A stretch of 64,000 bases of DNA, taken from the NCBI GenBank assembly GCA_002946415.1, contig NJPS01000060.1, forward strand, positions 1 to 64,000, given 5' to 3'. The notes below the pieces were generated by a model that was not told where the DNA came from, searched no databases, and saw only the letters and a program-made list of their open reading frames with translations. This DNA comes from Rutstroemia sp. NJR-2017a BVV2. Taxonomy: Eukaryota > Ascomycota > Leotiomycetes > Helotiales > Rutstroemiaceae. A program made the translations under genes and the position numbers. Of the stretch, positions 1-13,344 are shown piece by piece; within the stretch, counting starts at the first letter, position 1, and each line of letters begins with the position of its first letter.

Positions 1-1524
1 TAAACCAAATATCAAGTACTTATATATTCGGTATTAGAATATATTTTATTTTTTATCTAAATTAGATTATTACTATTAGGTTGAATTTATTCTATATTTT
101 TGTAAAGTAAATAAGTTTATACTTTGCTAATATAAAATATATTTTATAGTACTAGATATATTCTAGGATTTTCCGATATATATTAGTAAACTTATTATAG
201 TTAGTCTCTATATTTAAGTTTATCATAATTAAATATATATTATCGATAAATCCTTTTATATATAGTTCTTGTTTTGAGAATAAATATATTCGAATAAGTT
301 CTATATTATAGAATAGGAAAAGTATCGATAAAAGTAATAATTTTTAAAATATTTCTATTTATAGAGAGAATTCCTTTAATATCTTATTAACAAATAAGAA
401 TTATATAGTTCTATTATTTAGAAAGCTTATTATTTATTTACTAACTTATTTAAGAAAACTAAGTTTCTAGATTACTATTATTAGATATAAGTAGATAACT
501 ATATTAAATATTTCTACTATATCTAGTAAAAATAATATTACTATTTATTCTTTATTTACTTAGATTAACTTGATTATTGAGATAAATAAATCTAGTATTG
601 TTATTATATTTCTTTATACTTTTGTTTTTATTTATTTATCTAATAACAAATTATATTATTCAGTTATATTATAGATCTTCTAGATTATAATTTTCTGAAT
701 CAGCTTATCTAATATAATTAATAATATAATTAGTTATTAGGTTTTTACTTATTTATAACTCGGTTTTCCAGGTTTCTATAATATTATTATTAATATACTT
801 TTTAAACTTCTTAATATATATCCGAGTTTCTAATTAGTTTATACTAAGTTTGTAATTGTTTTTGTAAATAACTAGTTTAGCTTCTTAAAGAAGTAATATA
901 AAATTTGATTTTCTTTTAGTATAAAGTAATTAAAGTATTTTTAAAATAGATTAATAAACTTTTTAATAGTAAATTCTTTACTAATCTCGAATTCTAATAA
1001 ATATTTCTAATTCTTAATATTATTTAGTTTGATATTCTCCAAATTACTTAGTAGTTATTATAAGATATAAAGTAGATATTATCTATTTTTATAGAAATAT
1101 TAGATAAATATATATATTTTTTCTTTAAATAAGTTTATATTTCTACTTTTTCCGAATTTGAGTATCGAGATTATATTCTATTTTACTAATATTTTTTTAT
1201 TCTATTTTACTAATTTCTATAATTTCTTTATTTTATAATATTTATATATTATTTATCTTTAGATTATTTGTTTTATCTAATAAATTATGTATTTCTTTTC
1301 TTTTTGGAGTTATCTAATATATTATTTGTATTATTTATTTTCTCTTTCGATAAACTATAACTAATATATAATATATATTACTCTAATTGTTATATTTATC
1401 TTTAATATCTATTAATATTCAATTCTCTCTAAGCTCTATTTCTATAGAATTGTAATATCGATAATCCTCTAGATCTAGAAGATAAGTTTTATAATATATA
1501 CTTCTAAACTCTTTATTTATTGAT
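1..1524. repeat. AT-rich, RIP-degraded sequence
   Basis: Almost pure A/T with dense TA dinucleotides and stops in every frame. No coding family is recognisable by eye. It lies outside the LTR-like repeat that begins at 1525 and is probably an older degraded repeat. The composition matches the rest of the 25 kb compartment. Confidence 0.7.
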
Positions 1525-1892
1525 TGAACCTTTTAATAAAAGTAATATATTTAAAAAAGGGAAGATCTAATAAGGTTATATAAACTTATACTGATATTTA
1601 TCTAGGATACTAGGTTGAGTATATAATAACTAGTTTATATCAATAGGTAAAATCATCTTGTTTTTATAATTAACTAGTTATATAATAGCTTATTTATAAT
1701 ATATAATAAATATATTCCGAAGCTCCTTTTAATACTCTCTAGTACTCTAGTTTCGATATATATAGATATATAAATAGGTATATAGCAATCAAAAATATAT
1801 ATAGCTATTTTGATAAAGTATATTTTCTATCTAAGGTATAATAACCTATATAGCTATTATTTAGTCGAAGTACCGATATTCCGATATTAGCA
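1525..1892 (-). repeat. LTR-like direct repeat, left copy
   Basis: This stretch matches 19027-19381 in the same orientation along its whole length, with differences mostly of C/T or G/A type. It starts with TGAACC on the plus strand. An end at CA (1892) is possible, but the right copy does not preserve that CA. It flanks the RNase H end of a minus-strand Copia remnant, so it would be that element's 3' LTR. A solo dispersed repeat is the alternative. Confidence 0.6.
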
Positions 1893-2399
1893 ACTTTTTC
1901 TTTTTCGGTCTATATATATTATATATATATATATAATATACTATACCAATATTATTTAGATAAATAGGTTTTAACTATAAACTTATTTTCGATCTCTTCT
2001 ATCTTCCTATTTTGCTTATAACTAGTTACACCCAAAATTGTTGAAATAATAGTTGTTGTTACTATGAAATTAAAAAGCTCTTTATATATTCTTTTTAAGT
2101 TTGTATATAGTATATATCGAGTATCGACTTTTAAATTTCTATTCTTCTTTTTTATATATTCTTTGTTATTTATATTTATCTCTAAAAGTATTCTTAAAAA
2201 TATCGATTTTATATAATATTACTATAGAAACGAAAACTTAAATTTTAAAATCTCTAGTATTATTCTAACTAAAAATAAGTAAATTCAAGGAAATAAAGAA
2301 AAATATAAGAAATTCTCTTTTTCTAATATTATTTCTTTTTTCGAACTATCTATTTTTCTATATATATAGTAAACTTATTATTATTTAATATCTTCTCGA

Positions 2400-3562
2400 A
2401 TATTTTATTTGAAGTTGCTTTTGTTATAGTATTAGTTGAATTATTATTTCTTTTGATCTATTATATTTTAGCTAGTTTTTACTATTTATATAATTATTAT
2501 AATATTATAATATCGATTATTAAATATTTCTCTTTAGTTATCCTAAACTTGATTAGACAGTTATATAAGTTATATAAATCGATATATACTATAGTTAGTA
2601 ATATTAGTAGATATAGTTACTTTAGGATTATATTAAGTATTTAGTTTATAATAATAGCTATATCGATACTAGTAATTATTATATAAATCTCGGAAATAAA
2701 GATACTTCTAATAATATATTTGTTCTTAGTACTATTCTAATATATAAAATTATCTTTTATTTTAAATACTTCGGTTATATATTCTTCGGTTACTATAAAA
2801 ATAATAAATTTTATTTGCAAACTAAAGTTTTTATTATTAGTAAACAAACTATCAATATATATAAAGAACTTAGTATAATTTAGATTCAGTAATATATAAT
2901 ATAATTCTCTTTTTAAATTATCTATTTACTACTAGAGATATTTATTAAATATTTGTATATTGTTATCTATAAGTTCCTGATATTGAACTATAATCGAAAA
3001 ATCGAAGTTAGTTTCTGGTTAATATATATTTGAGAAATAAATATCTCTAGTATATTATTTATAATAATTATTTATATATTACTTAGATATTAACTTAATT
3101 ATCTTAATCTTCTAATCTTATCTCTTTTATATAATCAATAACTTATTACTTTCTTGAATTAGATAATATCTATTAAAGATTAGAAAACTTATAAATATAA
3201 ATACTTCTATTAGTTTTATAATAAAGCTAGCTCTTTTTAGCTTTTATATTTCTTTATTATAAAATACTTTATTTTCTAGGATAAATATATTATCGATTTA
3301 TAAAGCAATTACTATAAATATATCCTAAGATATAATAATCAAGAAATATAGATTATATAAAAATATTTCTATATTAAGTTTCTTATAGTAATATATATAA
3401 TATATAATCTATTAATATATATCTATTTCTACTATACTATATAAAGATTTATAGATAATTATTATTATTTCTTTAAAGTACTAATATTCGATCTATTTTG
3501 GTAACCTAATAATAATTATATAAACTAGTTTGGTAATCGATTATAGATATATAATTGATTGA
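2400..3562 (-). pseudogene. Copia-type RT C-terminal half and RNase H remnant
   Basis: Read on the minus strand, with RIP stops read as the original Gln/Trp, the translation resembles fungal Copia polyproteins. A segment near RLPNQFI with SNISTLK follows at about 3480-3540, then YISQI-type text around 3050, and an RNase H block reading IDSLFTNNKNFSLQIKF at about 2800-2860 (family form: DASFANNKDLSSQIGF). Stops and D/N changes throughout make it dead. The half-element is cut at 3562, exactly where LINE copy A begins. Its missing upstream half is found on the opposite strand at 9370-11634. The assignment is by recognition of residue patterns, not by a search. Confidence 0.65.
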
Positions 3563-3788
3563 TAATTGATTTATCATTTTAACGACCTTTTTGAGTCTAA
3601 GACTATAGTAGGTCGGCTAGTAGCTAAAGGCTACTGGTAGCTAAATATAAATAGTGTTTAAATACATTTTTAAACTATATAGTATCAAGAGATGGTGAGG
3701 AACTAGTCCTAGTAAATGAAAATAACTAAAATAATGAAAATATCAATTTGATAAAAATGAAAATAAAATCTTTCCAATTTATATATCC

Positions 3789-6700
3789 AATCTAATCATC
3801 AACTAGCTCTCGAGCTAGATGATATTTTCGGATACAAATTTTTGTCTTGCTTAAATAAGCGATACTAGCTTCGATTCCGGGAGTAGTATCAAGAAGAAGT
3901 AGAAGTGATAAGTAATTTATAGTTAATTTATCTTTTAGCTTGATTCGAGCTAGACTAAAAAGAGAACAACTTAAAAATAAGTGTTTAGGAGTCTCTTTTG
4001 CTCTACAAATACATTTATTATTACTAGTATATTCTAATAAATATAAATATAATTTTAAATAACTATATCTGATTTTCAACTAGAAGAAAGTGCTAGCGGT
4101 AGCTCTTTTAGTCGAATTTGGGATTTGGATACAATTTCGAGAAGTAGATTTAAAAATTCTTAAATAACTAGTCGAGCTAAGCAAGCTAGCTTCCGATATA
4201 GTTTCCAAAGTTTTTAAAAGAGATTCTAACTACTCCAGATTTTTAATTTGTTTAATTTGAGCTCCCAAATAGTTGAGACTAGTTATTTAGATTACTGGGT
4301 CCATTTTAGTCCCCGATTTGACTAATAGATTCGCTTTTTCATTACCTAATACTTCGAAATAACTTGGAACCTAAGCTAATTTGATTTTAGCTCCTCTTCT
4401 AACTATTTCTCGGCTAGCTTTATATACTAGTACTACTTGATTTTGCTCTAGTTTATCACTAAGTAATTTTAATCTTTGTAATATAGCTTGATTATCTGAG
4501 AAAATAGTGAATTCTTAATCTTTTTGAGCTATTTCATTTATAAGCTTGATTTCTTCGGTTATTCCGGCTAATTCGCTATTATAGATTAGCTATCTGGTCC
4601 CAATATTCCAGCTAAACCTCTGGATTAGCTCCTAGTTAGAGTTGAAAAGAGCTAGACCGATTCCGATCCTTTTTTGATCTATTAGTTCCAAACTATCAAT
4701 ATAGACTAAGTACTGGTTCGGGGTTAGCAAAATAGCCGAGTTTTTTTGATTTTCAGTTTCTAGTTCCTTAGATAGCTTACTAATTTCGATTATATAAGAG
4801 ATAGTAATCTAGGGTGAAAATTTGAAAGAACTGATTAATTCCAAATACTGAAACTGGACTAGTAGGTATATTGAATATCTAATTCACTTAATTTGGGTTA
4901 TTTTGGTAATTTCCTTTTAGATAGATACTAAATAGTCTTGAAAATAGTAATTAGTTTTTGGTTTAGTCTAGATTTCTTTAAAAATTAGATGGTTTTCTAC
5001 TATTTTGAGAGCTCAGAGTATATATTGACGATTAGTAGTATTTAAGCGAGTTTGGAAAAGTGCTAAAGTAGTTTCTACCTCTATAGGGATTATTGGACTA
5101 GTCCTAAATACCTTTAGTATCCTCTATAGTACCAAATTTTGTAAGTATTGAAATTGACTTTTAAATTTAACTTATTCTTTCCACTATATAGAGAACCTAT
5201 AATCTAAGATACTAGTAATGCAAGCAAGGTATAGCTAGTATATAGTATAAGATAAAAATCCATTTTTTATATTAGCTAGCTGATTAGTTCTTAAGAAAGC
5301 TGATTTAGCTTAGCTAATTCTAGTTAAAATATATTTATTGAAATATAAAGTATTGTCAAACCAGATTCCTAGTTATTTCACTACTTTTGAGAGTTATATT
5401 AACTGATTATTCGGTAATTTAACCGAATTAGTCTCAGTAGTAACTTATTTACCCCCGAAAAAATAAATTAGTTCGGTTTTAGCTAAATCAAACTTAATAT
5501 TATTTGTTTCTCTCAAAGTATATAACTTGATAGTTTCTCTTTCCAAAATTTTATAGTTCTTTTTAAAGCTAGTTGAGCTAGTTGCTAACACGATATCATC
5601 TATATACAACTAGATTGAAGTAGAAATCGATAGAAATAGCTCTTTTATATAAATTAAAAAGAGAATCGGTGAGATCGGGCTATCTTGGGGAATACTAGTT
5701 GAAATAAATTGAAAATCCTTTATTTGGTTATCAAAGTTTAAGCAAAGTAGCTGGTTCTCCAGAAAGTAACTAGTCCAAGTAATAAAACTAATTGGAAATT
5801 TTAATTTTTTTAAAATAGCTAAAAACTGATTTTTTAAGATATAATCGAAAGCTCCTTTAATATCCAAAAATAAAATAGATATTTTATAGCCTTTTAAATA
5901 ATTTTCTTGAACTTTATTTACTAGTAGTAGCCTAATATCAATAACTGATTTTTTGAGTCTTCTGCTAATTTGAGAGTTATATAGCAAGTTAGTAGTTTCG
6001 GCTAAATAGTCTAATCTTTTTGCTAATATTCTTTCGCTAATTTTGCCTAAATAATTCAAAAGTGAAATCACTCTATAAGCTTTTAGAACTAAATAGTCAG
6101 ATTTAGTTAGTTTTTTAAAAATAGCTCCAGTTACTTACTATTAGCACCGGGGGTGATAACCGAGGTCGATTAAGTAAGCAAAAACCTTATAAAATATCTC
6201 CGGAATAGCTAAATAAGCTTTATTGATAATTTCTTAAATAATTCTATCTAGATTAGGGGTTTTTCCTTTGATTTTAACTAAACAAACTAGTACTAATTCG
6301 GTGTTAGCAAGCTTAGGCTAGTTCCAATCAACTACTTTATAGCTCTCCCAATTTGGACTAGTCGAACTAGATAGTTGGGGAAAGAGAGTAGATTTTAAAA
6401 TAGCTTCTTTCTCTTTAAAATTAATTTTATTTAAAATAGCTGGAAGAGATTGGTTCGAGTAGGATTTGGTATAGCTAAAAGCCTTGAAAATCGATTTAGA
6501 ATCATTATTTTCAAGAAAAGCATTCCAGTAATCTTTTTTAACTAGTTTTATCTTTAAAAAGTACTAATTCCAAATTAATCGATACTGTTCTTGATAAGAA
6601 CTTTAACTAACTTGACTATTTTGGATTTTTAATCTTCTCTGAGCTAGTAATATAGATTTTCTCAACTCTTTTAGCTCTGAAGTCTACTAAGGTTTAGTTT

Positions 6701-7665
6701 TTAAACTAGATTTAGTCTTGGGAATAGCTTTGTTAGCTACTAGCTAAACTAATGAGACTAGTTCCGAACTAATCGATTCTAGATAATTTTGTATAACCTT
6801 ATCTAATTTCAGATTCAGCCTAGTGAAATTAGGAGAGAGACTAGTTAGAATAGTCGATTCTTTAACAATTTTGACTAAATAGTCTGAAAATAACTCTTAG
6901 TCTACTAACTTGATATTAAAGTAAATACTAGCTACTTTTAATCTATTTAGAGGTATTAGCTCCCTTTTTTCCTTAATAGTAAATAAAATTAGTAAATAAT
7001 CAGATCTCAAATCAGCTAGTACTTACTAGTCCTCAATATACCTAGCTAATACTTATATAACTAGTATAAGATCCAAAACTGATTTGTTAGTACCTCTGAA
7101 AAATATAATTATCCTAAGTTTATTAATCAGTTCCAGGTTTTACTTTTCTATCCAACTAACTAGTTTAGTACTAGCTTAACTACTTTAACTATTTGGATTC
7201 TACCAAGGATAATAGAGATTAAAATCTCCCAAAATCATTGAATTAGCCGAAATAGTTCTAGATAGTAAGCTCCTTTCTACTATTTTAATCGAAATTCCCT
7301 CAATTTAGCTATTTTCGTTATAAAAGTTAACTAGCTCAAATATATTGCTTTCTTCGGTTATTAATAGAACTAGTAGATCAGGATCAAGGTTCGAAGAAAC
7401 TAGTATAATACTAAATATATAGATCTTCGAGATATAAATAAATATTCGAGGTTTAAATCCCAAAGTAATTAAAAGAATTTGATTGAAGCTAATATAAGAA
7501 ATCGATCAACTATTTGAGTAATCTGGATTTTCACTTATAATCCAAGGTTCTTGGACTAAAATTAAATCGATTTTTAGCTTAATAACTAACTGTAATACTG
7601 ATTTAGTTATAGCTAAGCTTTGGTTAAGATTTACTTAGATAATCCAGATACTAATACTAATTATA
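3789..7665 (-). pseudogene. LINE copy A ORF2: endonuclease-RT-RNase H
   Basis: Minus-strand ORF2 remnant. The longest open piece (5610-6071) covers the RT fingers/palm with FLDIKGAFDYI and SIPQDSPISP, where the canonical GSP has become DSP through a G-to-A change. Just downstream the catalytic box still reads YIDD. RNase H motifs with TDS and NSELAG-like text occupy about 4300-4750. The last open piece (3792-4079) ends with a CICRAKE...HLFLSC arrangement, the C-x-C-x(n)-H-x4-C motif seen at the C-terminus of Tad-like ORF2 proteins. Several stops make it non-functional. Confidence 0.85.
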
Positions 7666-9330
7666 GATTAGTTTTCTTAATAGTTTTATAAATTTCATAT
7701 TCTTTTGAAATAGAAATATAATTATTTTTGCAATTAATATATTTTGGAACTAAATAGAAATATTTCTGACTATTTTGTTTACAAATTGAGTAGTAATACT
7801 ATTATATAGTATAGAGTTTGCTACAAAGGCTATATTTAGCCCCTTTTCGACAAAATTTAGTTAAATATCCAAATCCTTAGTATTTAGTATACTAAATAGA
7901 TCTAGAAGTAGTTAGAAACTTTTTAGCTTTAATACTAATTTCAGTTATCTAAACCCGGTTTCTAATATATCTTTCAGCTTCTACTTTAGTAGTAAAAGAG
8001 ACTACTATTGATCTTTCTTATTTAATAGCTTGATTTTCTATCGAGGATAGCTAATAAAGGGTATTAATAGATTTTAAATTCAAGTTAGAATTAAAAATCT
8101 TTAATTTGTCCAAAACTAGCTCTATTCTGTAAAGTATATTGAAGTCTAAAATGGGAATCCTATAAAGAACTACTTTATACTAAGGTTTATCTTTAATTAT
8201 TAATTTAAAAATAATTAAATACTCCTAAATAGCTCTTTTCTCAAGTAGAAAATCAAAAGTAAAAAATATAATTATAGTAATTACTAGATTCTTTTTATTA
8301 CTAGTAGTAGTAATCGAAGAGATTATTAGTTTTTTAATACTTTTATTTAAGAAAGCTTTATTAATAGTATTTTATAGAGTTAGTATCGAAAAAGAGATAT
8401 TGAGATCTTGAACTAAAATTAATTGATTTTGGATTTTAGTTTTTTTAGTAGTTTTGTTGATACTAATTCAGTTTCTAGGATTATTATTATTATCTACTAG
8501 TACTACTAAGGTAAAAGAGGATCTAAAAGATAATTTAGTTGAAGAAATAATCGAAATAATAGTAGTAGTAATCGAATTAGATTGGATTTGAGAAGAGTTT
8601 TTGAGAATTATAATATTAGCTTTGCTAGTAGTACTAGCTGCTTTTGTTTTAGCTTCGATTTTTTATATAATATATTCCAAATTATTAATCTAAGAAGCTA
8701 GTTGATTAATAACTTTTTATAGTTTTTCTAATTCAGTATATTCTTTAAATATCTCGATTAAATCGAGAATTTGAGCTTATTTATTATATAATTTAGTAGC
8801 CAAATATACTTCAACTAGCAAGTTATATATTTGGAGAATTTTAGTATTAGCTAGATCCAGAGTAATTAGTTCAATAATAGAGAAATAAATAGTTTTGCTT
8901 GGTTTGGAAGAAGTGAAGAAATTAGTTTATTTCGGAAGATAATAGATATTTCTACTAGGTCCAGTAGTAGTATTTATAGTAATATTAAGTAAGTCCGAGC
9001 TGAAAATCTCATTTAGATCAGATATATTTAAGTTTGGATTGAAAATCGAAGTAATTGGTAATATAGGATTATTATCTATCTTTATATCGATATTAATAGA
9101 AGAAGAAGATTGAATAATAATATTGCTAGTAGATCTAGAAATATATTGATAAATTGGGATTAAAGGAGATTCGATTTAAATAGGATTTTGAGAGATTGAA
9201 ACTCCCAAATCCGCTATTTTGGCTATAATGATAATATCTCGACAACTAGCAAGTATATTGCTAAATAGACTAGTAGGTTCGATCTATAGAAGTATATATA
9301 ATCGGATTTTATATTGGGTTTGATGATTTT
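7666..9330 (-). pseudogene. LINE copy A ORF1 (gag-like)
   Basis: The minus-strand counterpart of the ORF1 of copy B, collinear along its length and broken by stops. It includes a Cys-rich, zinc-knuckle-like part near 7720-7900, followed upstream by a Ser/Thr/Ile-rich region. RIP prevents a confident residue-level reading. Confidence 0.6.
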
Positions 9331-9369
9331 GAATTCGGAAACGTTTTTGCAGATATAATAAAGAAAGAA

Positions 9370-11634
9370 AAATTTGCTATTTTAGTATAGAAATAAAGAA
9401 AATATTTGATAAATATAAAAAATAACTAATTACCGAAGAAGACTTTAATAATAGTAAAATAGATTAGTATATCTAATATAAAGAAAAGTAATAAGAAGAA
9501 AAAGTATTAGAAAATCAAAGAGAAAATATATATAAATAAATATTTATAGAGTTTAATCTAATTGATAGTTAGTAAATAATAAATATATTTCTCAATCAAA
9601 ATATTATATATCTATTTATATAAGAGAACTTAAAGTTATCTTAAATATAATATAAAAAGATCTTTATCTTTAAAGAATAATATTTTATAACTAAATTCTA
9701 AAAAATTATATTAGATAATAGAATATCTAATATCTCTATAATAGGAAAACCTTAATTTCAAATATTATAGTAAAAAGATCCTAGTATTATATTTATCTAA
9801 ATAGATAATAAGAATTATATAATCTATTTCAAGAAAGAAATAGTAAATATTAAGAATATTATTATTATTAATATACTAGTAGATATAATTATCTTTTATA
9901 TTATTATAACCAATATCTTCTTTCTCTATTATATTCAGAATATAAATAAAATAAATATACAATTTGATAATCTATATAATATCTTTATATAAGGAGATAA
10001 TATTATCTTTATTATCTAGAAATAAAAATATTTTTAAATACTTTTAAAGAAAGAGGAAGTAATTATATAAATATATATAATAGAAAAAAAGTTGAAATAG
10101 CTATATTGATATTTCGGATATCTATCTATATATAAACTATTACTACTATTAGAGAAAATAGAATAAGAAAATATTAATATATATATATTTAAATATCTTA
10201 CTAAATATTATAGATATTACTAATTATATACTAAATTACTAAATAGATTCAAGTTTATAATTAAAAATAATATCGATTTCAACTATATTATTATTATCAA
10301 TATTATATATATAGAAGATATACTAATATTTCACTTTATAGACAAAATAATTGTATTTGATATAATATAATTTCTAAAGAATGTCTCAGCGAAAACTATA
10401 TAGAATATAATATATATATACTGAATTAATATATATTAGAAACTATCTAATTATATTATATATAATATAGAAACCAACTTTATATTTAATAAATTTAGAT
10501 AAAATATATATATTATAGACTTCGAGATAAAGAAGATATTAGTTGAAATATATAATAATATAAATAAGATCAAATATTATTATATCTTTTTCTAATAAAT
10601 ATATAAAATCTTGAATAAAGAGTTATAGAATAAATAGATCTCCCAAGATAATATATTATAAATAACTATTAAAGTAATTAATAATATAGTAAATCTAGAT
10701 AAACTAATATCTACTTTCTTAGTTTTCGATATTTATCTCTAGTTTAATTATTAATTAATTCTATTACTATTTATATATATATAAACTGATATAGTTGAAA
10801 AGATAATAATAGAAATATATAAATATAATATTTAATAATAAATAAGAGATATTTTAAAAACTAGAAATAAATTAAGAATATTAGAATTAATTAATCTCTC
10901 TCTATAATCGGATATATATATATATTGAGAAAAGAGTAGATAGACTAAACTATATAAATTTATTAGTATAGAAGAAGAAAATAAGATTATATAGATATTA
11001 ATAGATCTAATCTGTTTTAGAATAATATCTATTAAATTCTTTTATTTAGAAAAGTTTTTAGAATACTAAATTGAAATTGAATTCTTTTTTATTTAGTATA
11101 GTTATAAAAAAGACGATATAATAGCTTTCTAAAAACTAATTCTATAAATAATTATCTTATTCCGATATATAGAAATATTCTTAATAAAGAAGAAATAAAG
11201 TAATTATAATCTAGTATAACAATTATATATATAAGATATTATTATTATAATAAAAGTATTTTTTGAGTTTTCTTAATAAATAAAAATTAATAATTTAATT
11301 ATTTATAATATCTTCGAAATAGTATAATATAATCTAGTTATATATAAAGAATATATCTTCAATACTAGATTAATCAATAAAATAAAAAGTAAAATAATAT
11401 TAGTTTTATATAAGAAGAATAAACTTATAATATATAGATATAATAACTAAAACAAAGAGAATATTTTTATATAAATATTTATAATACAGAGATTAAATCA
11501 ATATCTATTAGAAATATTAGTTTTTTATATTCTAAATATAAAAGATGAAAATAAGTATATATAATATTATATAAGTATATCTATAATCGCAGAAATAGAT
11601 AAACTACTAGATATTATTAATATCAAATCAAATA
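9370..11634 (+). pseudogene. Copia-type protease, integrase and N-terminal RT remnant
   Basis: Plus-strand translation, read through RIP stops, resembles a fungal Copia polyprotein. A protease-like ILDNRISNI occurs at about 9708-9735 (family form: DSGAS). An integrase zinc-finger-like LYQYFGYPS precedes a core containing PNRFKFIIKNNIDFNY, FLKNVSAKT and EIKKILVEIYN at about 10100-10600. RT N-terminal text FEIV-YNLVIYKEYIFNTRL lies near 11310-11380. The integrase catalytic Asp (VDIMYID in relatives) reads Asn. The remnant is flanked exactly by LINE copies A and B, and its orientation is opposite to that of the other half of the same element type at 2400-3562. Confidence 0.7.
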
Positions 11635-11689
11635 TTTCTTTCTTTATCATATCTGCAAAAACGTTTCCGAATTCAAAATCATCAAACCC

Positions 11690-13343
11690 AATATAAAATC
11701 CGATTATATATACTTCTATAGATCGAACCTATTAGTCTATTTAGCAATATACTTACTAGTTGTCGAGATATTATCATTATAACCAAAATAGTAGATTTGG
11801 GAATTTCAATCTCTCAAAATTCTATCTAAATCGAACCTCTTTCAATTCCAACTTATCAATATACTTCTGGATCTACTAGTAATATTACTATTCGATCCTC
11901 TCCTTCTATTAATATCGATATAGAGATAGATAATAGTCCTATATTACCAACTACTTCGATTTTCAATCCAAACTTAGATATATCTAGCCTAAATGAGATT
12001 TTCAGTTCAGACTTACTTAATACTACTATAAATACTACTACTGGATTTAATAGAAATATCTACTATCTTCTGAAACAGACTAATTTCTTCACTTTTTCTA
12101 AACTAAGTAAAACTATTTGTTTCTCCATTATTGAACTAATTACTCTAGATCTAGCTAATATTAAAATTCTCTAGATATATAATTTGCTAGTCGAAGTATA
12201 TTCGGTTACTAAATCATATAATAAACAAACTTAAATCCTTGATTTAATCAAGATATTTAAAGAATATACTGAATTAGGAAAGCTACAAAAGGTTACTAAT
12301 TAATTAGTTTCTTAGATTAATAATTTGGAATATATTATACGAAAAATCGAAACTAAAACGAAAGTAGCTAGTATTACTAACAAAGCTAATATCACAATTC
12401 TTAAAAACCTTTCTCAAATCCAATCTAACTCAATTATTATTACTACTACTTTGATTATTCCTTCAACTAAATCATTCTTCGAACCTTCTTTTGCTTTAGT
12501 AATACTAGTAGATGATAATAGTAATTCTGGAAACTGGATTAGTATCAATAAAACTACTAAAAAAGCTAAAGTCCAAAATCAATTAATTTTAGTTCAGGAT
12601 CTTGATATTTTTTTCTCGGTATTAGCTCTACAAAATACTATCAATAAAGCTTTCTTAGATAAAAGTATTAAAAGACTAATAATCTCTTCGATTACTACTA
12701 CTAGTAATAAGAAGAATCTAGTAATTACTATAATTACTTCTTTTACTTCTGATTTTCTATTTGAGAAAAGAGCTATTTAGGAGTATTTAATTATTTTTAA
12801 ATCAATAATTAAAGATAAATCTTAGTATAAAGTAGTTCTTTATAGGATTCCCATTTTGGACTTCAATATACTTTATAGAATAGAACTAGTTTTGGACGAA
12901 TTAAAGACTTTTAATTCTAACTTGAATTTAAAATCTATTAATATCCCTTATTAACTATCCTTGATAGAAAATCGAGTTGTTAAGTAAGAGAAATCAGTAA
13001 TAGTCTCTTTTGCTACTAAAGTAGAAACTGAAAGATATATTAGAAACCGGATTTGGATAGCTAGAATTAGTATTAGAACTGAAAAGTTTCTAACTACTTC
13101 TAGATCTACTTAGTATACTAAATACCAAGGATTTGGATATTTGGCTAAATTTTGCCGAAAAGGGGCTAAATATAGCCTTTATAGCGAATCCTATATTATA
13201 CAATAATATTACTACTCAATTTGTAAACAAAATAATTAGAAATATTTCTATTTAGTTCCAAAATATATTAATTGCAAAAATAATTATATTTCTATTTCAA
13301 AAAAGTATGAAATTTATAAAGCTATTAAGAGAGCTAGTCTATA
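11690..13343 (+). pseudogene. LINE copy B ORF1 (gag-like)
   Basis: An open piece of 151 residues (12325-12780) is rich in Ser, Thr, Ile, Asn and Lys, with a short charged segment (IIRKIETKTKV) that may be a coiled coil or nucleic-acid-binding part. Downstream, at about 13130-13310, a Cys-rich stretch contains FCRKGAKYSLY and SICKQ and resembles the CCHC knuckles of LINE ORF1 proteins. Stops upstream and downstream of the open piece interrupt it. Confidence 0.6.
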
Positions 13344-13344
13344 A

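Larger units (their letters stand above)
3563..9369 (-). mobile_element. Tad1-like LINE retrotransposon, copy A (full length, RIP-degraded)
   Basis: A 5.8 kb non-LTR element on the minus strand with gag-like ORF1, then ORF2 with an AP-endonuclease, reverse transcriptase, RNase H and a C-terminal Cys/His motif. Its 3' end (left) is shared with copy B and with the fragment at 25089 and ends in a TAATTGAT-type tail. Its 5' end (right) shares the TTTCTTTCTTTAT start with copy B. Copy B is its inverted partner, and the two lengths differ by only about 2 bp. Reading frames are broken, mainly by TAG/TAA where CAG/CAA/TGG is expected. Confidence 0.9.

Noticed and set aside
2453..2644. 63-codon open frame in AT-rich sequence
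   Set aside because: Composition Ile/Tyr/Leu-only, as expected by chance in AT-rich DNA; lies in the tail of the Copia remnant on the other strand.
12325..12780. 151-codon frame as an independent gene
   Set aside because: It has a homologous, broken counterpart in LINE copy A and is part of the LINE ORF1.
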